DNA of 64,000 bases, taken from contig CM055114.1 of assembly GCA_029204225.1 (NCBI GenBank), positions 15,485,407-15,549,406 of the forward strand, given 5' to 3'. This stretch comes from Diphasiastrum complanatum. Lineage: Eukaryota; Streptophyta; Lycopodiopsida; Lycopodiales; Lycopodiaceae. This document shows positions 58,940 to 64,000 of this stretch, piece after piece. The position numbers were made by a program, and so were the translations under genes. Every line of letters starts with the position of its first letter. Position 1 is the first letter of the stretch. The notes under the pieces were generated by a model. That model was not told where the DNA came from. It worked only from the letters and a program-made list of their open reading frames with translations, and did not search any database.

Positions 58940-59510
58940 TGACCCCTTCAACTGACACTGTAAAACCCAAATATGCTGAAACAATTCACATTTCTACTAT
59001 TCACAAATAAAATGTTATCCCTTAGAGTTGACAAAACAGTCCTAAGGTGAGTTACATGCAAAACATCATCACAACTGTAAACAAGTATGTCATCACCAAA
59101 GTTAACCACGAGCTTGCCCATAAACAGTCTAAGCACATCATAAATGTTGCTAGGCACTAGTAAATAAAAGCGGCATTACTAGAAACCCATAGTCACCAAA
59201 ACAAGTTCTAAAACCAGTCTTATGAACATCCTCTTCACGAACTCTCACGTAATGGTATCCACTCTTCAAATCAATCTTACTAGATATAGTAGCACCATGA
59301 AAGGCATCCAGCAAATCATTAATGCATGGCATAGAGAGCAGTCTTGTTGAGGCCTCAATAATCCACAAACATTCACCCAGATCTATCCCTCTTCTGAATA
59401 ATCATAGAGGCAAAGAAGAAAAAGCTAGGCCTTATCTGCCCCGATAATTCTCGATCACGCTTCTCACCTCTCCTAACAAGGGTTCCACAACTACCACTTA
59501 CCTTCTCAGG
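58940..59510 (-). pseudogene. Ty3/gypsy RT remnant
   Basis: [55 protein letters not shown], then after a break LFMGKLVVNFGDDILVYS and HLRTVLSTLRDN. The RT box is FGDD. It resembles gypsy A more than B or C. SCY2 exons 3 and 4 lie between it and gypsy remnant D, so the two are separate insertions. Confidence 0.8.
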
Positions 59511-60089
59511 TGCCTGTGGAAATCTACCATCTTCAATTGATCAAGAATTTGTTGCACCGTCACTTCCATAACATCCACTTAGGCGGCCACCTCTTCAATC
59601 CTAGGCACTTCAATGCTAGTGCCTTCTTAAGGATTTAATGCAAAAGATTCAGCCTTCTGAATATAAAGCTTAGCAACAATCCAATCTCAAACCACTCGCT
59701 ATCTGACAGCAGGTATTAGCAAGGTTCTTGCATCAAAATTTCAGTCATTGAATCAGCACTACAGATCGCCATTGCTCAGTCCACTAGTGAGCTACAGCAA
59801 CACGTTTTTTCAGTCAGCCAAAATGTGAATTGTAGGGAAAAACCCGATATTTGTGGCCTGAATTTTCTCAGTTCTGAGCAGTAATAAACAACAGTCAATG
59901 TGGTCCAAAATTCACTTGTCCTCAATCATTTTTCTAGGCCCATTAATGGGCCATCAAACACAACTGCAAGGGAGGGATTTCTGAGCAGAATCTGCAGCCC
60001 AAACACAGTTGTCTAATGAGTACGACCAGCAGAAAATATGCCGCTGCAGGCCACAACTGAAATTGATGGTAGTAATCTGAAATTTTCAC

Positions 60090-60690
60090 CGCCTAACTCC
60101 CAACCTCTTCAGCGAGTTTTTTTAAGCAATAGATAGAGTATACTACAGCGATGGACAGCCAACATCTAAACTTCCGGTAAATATGTCTGTAAACAAGGAG
60201 TAAAAGCATCTGACACCATGTCTTAGCCTCTTCGTTGTGGTGATCTATCTTTCCTTCCAACTCTTGAAACTTGGTTGGAAACATTGCCTTCTCAAGTCTC
60301 AATTTCTTCATTTCTTTCTTGAGATTATCCACCTCATCAGATAAAAGCTTCCTTTCCACTCGCAATGTTATTATCTCATCTTTGAGGTTGGCAATCATCA
60401 CCCTCATGGCTGCAAATTCTTCTAGAACTTGATCAAGTTTTGAGTGAGCCGGCACATAGGTGTCAAAGGCAACATAGGGCGAGTAGTTATTTTTTCGACA
60501 GATGTCATCCTTGTAGTAGTAGTGCTGAGAATCACTTGGTGGAAATAGTGGAAATTCTGGAATAAGAGTCCAGAAATGGTGAACAAAATTACTAGAAAAA
60601 TCTTCAAAGGACAGCCCTTGGCAGCCTGTGGAGGAAGTCTGGCTGGCTGCCGGAGAAGCAAACCTACAAGAGAGGTTCGCTGGCTGGCTC
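60090..60690 (-). pseudogene. LINE ORF1-like remnant (coiled coil)
   Basis: AHSKLDQVLEEFAAMRVMI, LKDEIITLRVERKLLSDEV, LKKEMKKLRLEKAMF and FQELEGKIDHHNEEAKTW form a long heptad-rich coiled coil. It ends in KTW, as ORF1 of L3 and P7 do (ESTKTW, EETKTW), after a basic/proline-rich N-terminus (about 60660). A frame break lies near 60440. Assigned to the LINE family by layout; a coiled-coil host fragment is possible. Confidence 0.55.
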
Positions 60691-60824
60691 GCTAGAAAGG
60701 GAACAGCATGGACTAAGAGGATACTAAGAGAATAATAAAAAGATGCATAAAGTTGGAATCATCATAGAGTTTACAAAATTGATAACAAAAGTCATGTTAA
60801 GTTCTAGATTTGGCAAAAGCTTAC

Positions 60825-61411
60825 CAATTCTTCCTGATACAAACCCTAGATAGTCACTAGGGAGCGCACGGCGATCAAATCCTGGAAGAGGAATGAAGTA
60901 GCCAATGCGACTCACAATGAGTAGAGTGACAGTCACAAATGCACGCCTGCGGATCTCACTTTTGAAGAACCTTTCAAATGCTGTGTTGAAATTTGACCGT
61001 AATTTTAACCACCAAAGAAATCGGTTTCCCTTAAACTTCCTTCTAACAGGCAGATTTGCTTGGAATTGAGCTGTTGATGAAGATGTGGGAACTTTGTCAG
61101 GAGATCGGAGTGGCTCATCGGGTCTTATAGATGGGTCTGAATCATATTGCTTGGAGAAAGTGTCATCCACTGAATCTTCATTTGAAATCAATGGTGATGA
61201 AGAACTTGAATTGCTGCAATTCACCGTGTGGGTAATTCTTTCCACATCAAACAGCAAAACCTTCTCGTTACAAGGACACGATAATGCTCCTTTTGGGCAC
61301 TGCTGTATAAACTTTCTCCCCTTTTCAGCTATTGCTTTTAAATTTTTGTTGCCTAGCAACACCAAATTACAAAGTTTCAGCACATTTGTAAATAATTTAG
61401 ATGGAATTAAG
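60825..61411 (-). CDS. SCY2: SCY2 exon 2: N-terminal region and first membrane helix
   Basis: 587 nt, acceptor TTTTTTTTTCAG, donor TTG|GTAAGC. SecY2 is the channel subunit of the second Sec translocon of chloroplasts, placed in the envelope/other plastid membranes and distinct from thylakoid SCY1 (family knowledge). The exon encodes a Ser-rich stroma-facing N-terminal extension (about 120 residues), then WWLKLRSNFNTAFERFFKSE, the first helix RAFVTVTLLIVSRIGYFIPL and PGFDRR..LPSDYLGFVSG, all diagnostic for SCY2-type SecY. Known exons together give about 484 residues, against roughly 550-600 for the family, so the C-terminus is off-window. Confidence 0.92.
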
Positions 61412-61476
61412 CTGAAAAAAAAACAAGAAAAGCATATCTAGCAGATTTTTCAAAGAAATTGTCACCTGAAAAAGAC
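61412..61476 (-). other. SCY2: SCY2 intron 1 (65 nt, inferred)
   Basis: Donor CAG|GTCTTT and a pyrimidine-rich acceptor TTTTTTTTTCAG. Very short beside the 36-kb intron of the same gene. A second GT (TCAG|GTGAC) 11 nt downstream would not keep frame. Confidence 0.6.
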
Positions 61477-61658
61477 CTGCAACACACTGCAGGTGACCTT
61501 ATGTGCTGTTTTTTTAGTCTGGGTGTCCATTGCAAGCCAGCTTTACAGAAATCCACATGTGAAATGAACTCTTTGTCATGACTACTGTCTTTCTTGATCA
61601 AGCGCCGCCCCCCCAACAGAAAAACAGGACCCCCCTTTGCAACATTTACTGCCATCAT
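61477..61658 (-). CDS. SCY2: SCY2 exon 1: start and plastid transit peptide
   Basis: Start ATG at 61658, followed by a second ATG. Encodes about 60 residues, MMAVNVAKGGPVFLLGGRRL and so on, rich in Lys/Arg/Ser with no acidic cluster at the start, as expected of a chloroplast transit peptide. Join to exon 2 through AG|C is in frame. The 5' splice site and the exact start are predictions; the exon is weakly conserved by nature. Confidence 0.65.
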
Positions 61659-61686
61659 CCTTTTGGAATTTGGCAGAGCACAAGCC

Positions 61687-62040
61687 CCTTGATTGGGTCA
61701 TTAGCCCTGTGGTCGGATCATCGGATCACAAAATTATAATTCCAGGACTATACACCTTCGATTCATTTATCCACAAAAAAAAGCACCTGCAAATCATCAG
61801 AAATACGTTCATCAACAGCTAGAACTGTAAACCCTAAACATTATAATCACGTGCAAAAGCCCTGTAATTGGATCATTGGCTCACAGAATTGCAATTCCAG
61901 AAAAACCCACAAATAACCTACCTTCAAATCATCAATCGACAGCCTAGTCTCTCCATCTACACCCAATAATCGATTGAAATCCCCTTCATCAACAGCTAGA
62001 AATGTAAATGATAAACCCTAGAATCAAGTGCAAAAGCCCA
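61687..62040. repeat. tandem duplication upstream of SCY2
   Basis: Two diverged units of about 175 bases (61687-61855, 61856-62040), sharing ATTGG.TCATT, CACA.AATT..AATTCCAG, TTCATCAACAGCTAGAA.TGTAAA and GTGCAAAAGCCC. It lies 30-380 bases before the start codon, so it occupies the likely leader and promoter. Confidence 0.65.
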
Positions 62041-62984
62041 CAAAAGAATAGCTTGGATGCCACGATATGCATGCGCGTCTGCTTGGCCTGCAAATTGAAG
62101 CATGTAGGTAGATTCTCATCCCGAGCCACAATCCCCAAGGATCGTAAAATCTAGTTGTTTCGCCTTTCTGCTGTATGGATCCAGTTAGGGTATAAGTACC
62201 AAGATATCCTTAGGGCTTAGGGTTTTGTTACTCTTCAAGCCTTAACATCAAAGGCTTGAATGGTACCTCAAAAGGCCTTGCCATTATTGTGATGTTCTCA
62301 ATCTTGGGAATGTTTGAAACTGAAAAATACAGTTGAGTAAAAGATTGGATAGAAAATGGTTAATCCTTTTGAATGGACGATTCTAAAAATATTGCAGAGT
62401 GGTTGGCATGAGTTTTCTTTACTTTGAAGTTTGAATAGTTGTAATTTCGCGAACTGATTGACGATATCTTTATTTTAGTAACCATTATTTCGCAAAATTA
62501 ATGTTGGCACTGAAGACTTAAAAACACGAGCATCAACCTTTATAATCATGTATCCACAATTTTACAATGAATATTCATAAATCTAGTCACTATATAGGTG
62601 GTGCATGTTTCCAACAGCATTCATAATTCTATGATGGTAGTTAATATTTTTAGATTTGAGCATTCATAATCTCACTATCTCATTATAAGCATTCAAAAAA
62701 TTATGCATGAACAATATTGCAATCAATACTCACAAACGTAGTCACAAATTTTACTATTCAAAATTTACATTATTATAACCCACTACTAAACTTATGTCTA
62801 TGATCTAACAGTTGTAGATGACAAAGTCACATATGTTTGCTTCTGGTTGTTCCATGATATTGGACCTTTGTTAAACAAGAAATAGACCTTGTTGTGTCAA
62901 CATCCCCAATTCGTAAAGCCTTCAAGACTGTTGGGCACTTGGTTACTTCCGTAACAAGTGCATAAATCTTTTGTGGCTTGTATA
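62041..62984. other. AT-rich upstream region
   Basis: No gene, repeat array or clear promoter box recognised. Repeated TCATAATCTCAC.AT-type words suggest old repeat sequence. Confidence 0.4.
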
Positions 62985-63376
62985 TATTTCAGAACCTCTA
63001 GAAGATACCATCTCTCTTTCATCAACAGAATCCGAGTATAAAGCTATGACAACAACAACAAAGGAAGTTATTTGGCTTAAAAGGCTTTTGGAGGAGCTTC
63101 ATGTGATTAAGGATGGAAGACATTCCATGCATATATTGTGACAATCAAATAGCTCAACAACTTGCAAACAATCCAATCTTCCATGCTCGAACAAAGCACA
63201 TTGAGATTTCACATCATTTCGTGAGGGAGAAAGTGCAAGCAAAGGAGATCAAGCTTATTCATGTTTCATCATCAGATTGCATTGCCGATATACTCACCAA
63301 GGCATTGCCTAAAGATCCATTTGTAAAATTAAGATTGGCTCTTGGAGTTATAGATACATCTATGCTAGATTTTTGA
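62985..63376 (+). pseudogene. copia RNase H, 3' end of an element
   Basis: SLSSTESEYKAMTTTTKEVI, WLKRLLEELH, YCDNQIAQQLANNPIFHART, KHIEISHHFVREKVQAKEIK and ADILTKALPKD are the complete C-terminal half of copia RNase H, with one frame change near 63110. Upstream pol is missing. It sits about 1.3 kb before the SCY2 start. Confidence 0.85.
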
Positions 63377-63378
63377 GG

Positions 63379-64000
63379 AGTGTGAAAAATGCAAAAATTA
63401 TGCTTGGTCAAGGCCAAAATCATGTATATAGGATGACTACACATGTGTGGAGCCTGTTCCCACGTGTGAAATTAGTGTACTTGTCATGTACCATAATCAT
63501 ATAGGTTGTACATATGATTTAATTCAAGTTCTAGTGGCTAAAAAGGCCAAAAACTAGTTTTTTAGACATATGACACATGGCATCAATCTATTGATTGCAT
63601 GAGCCACATCCTTAGGTTAGGTGTCACATCCCATGTGTAGAGGACAGCTCACACGTGAGGAATAAGCTGAAGTAGGCAAGTTTTGACTTCTAGCAATCCC
63701 TCTTGTGGATCAGATTAGGATCCATTCTTGGTCCTATTTTGCAGATTTCCACATTCTTGAATCCTCTTCTTTTTGCCTTTCAATGAGAAATTTACTTTTT
63801 CATCTTCATCATGCAAGGACAAGAAACTCATTCTACTCTTGACATGTTCAATCCTACACTTCCTCGACCACAAGCACACTATGTAGCTTGTCAATGGAAG
63901 GTAAGCTATCTTGAATGGTAAAATTTTGGACCAAATTGGAGAACTCATCTCCTAGGTCAACGAGGATCACTTGTACAAGTTCTTTATCAAGAATCTTATC
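63379..64000 (+). repeat. putative copia 3' LTR (runs off window)
   Basis: Just after the RNase H stop, GAGGAGTG is followed by TGAAAAATGCAAAAATT, the position where a copia 3' LTR should begin. No partner LTR is in the window, so this rests on position only. Confidence 0.45.

Larger units (their letters stand above)
57697..60824 (-). other. SCY2: SCY2 intron 2 (3.1 kb)
   Basis: Contains a gypsy RT remnant and a LINE ORF1-like remnant, both on the gene strand, and otherwise AT-rich sequence (57.8-58.9 and 59.5-60.0 kb) in which I see nothing. Confidence 0.85.

Noticed and set aside
54760-59370. A single long gypsy element from the RT at 59 kb to the integrase at 55 kb on minus
   Set aside because: SCY2 exons 3 and 4 lie between the pieces, so they are separate insertions in introns 2 and 4.

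Overview
The window looks like nuclear DNA from a land plant with a large, transposon-rich genome. A fern or similar lineage is my guess, from the host gene and repeat style, and is not proven. Evidence: a spliced plastid-type gene with GT-AG introns, plant retroelements with initiator-Met-tRNA primer sites, TTTAGGG-type telomere-like tracts, and no bacterial operon structure.

The organising feature is one host gene on the minus strand. I find nine exons of a chloroplast SecY2-type translocase (SCY2). They begin at 61658 and run through 60825-61411, 57.6-57.7, 57.4, 52.9-53.0, 52.5, 51.8 and 51.4-51.6 kb, then jump to 15633-15749. All eight junctions are in phase and the protein pieces fall in SecY order. 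Intron 8 is therefore about 35.7 kb, and intron 9 runs off the left edge (more than 15.6 kb). The C-terminal exons lie outside the window. Nearly everything else is mobile DNA inside these introns.

The dominant mobile family is a non-LTR retrotransposon (LINE) with a (TC)n tail instead of poly(A). At least 13 copies are present. They form two head-to-tail arrays, 7.55-15.6 kb on plus and 17.3-35.6 kb on minus, in which each copy starts directly in the (TC)n tail of its neighbour. Shared features are a proline-rich and coiled-coil ORF1, a conserved in-frame UAG between ORF1 and ORF2 with no AUG for ORF2, an APE endonuclease, RT, a CCHC finger, a C-terminal PIP-box-like motif, and a covarying 3' hairpin before AATAAA and the tail.

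Other elements: a complete Ty1/copia element with 5-bp target duplication (29682-34944); a Ty3/gypsy chromovirus lacking gag (35643-39385); several gypsy and copia fragments; three nested solo-LTR or LTR-like insertions with 5-bp target duplications; an intron-containing hAT transposase gene with an inverted partial copy of its 3' half (44.0-48.9 kb); and a 1.47-kb near-perfect palindrome (39.5-41.0 kb). Upstream of SCY2 are a tandem duplication and the 3' end of another copia element. I saw no tRNA, rRNA or CRISPR.
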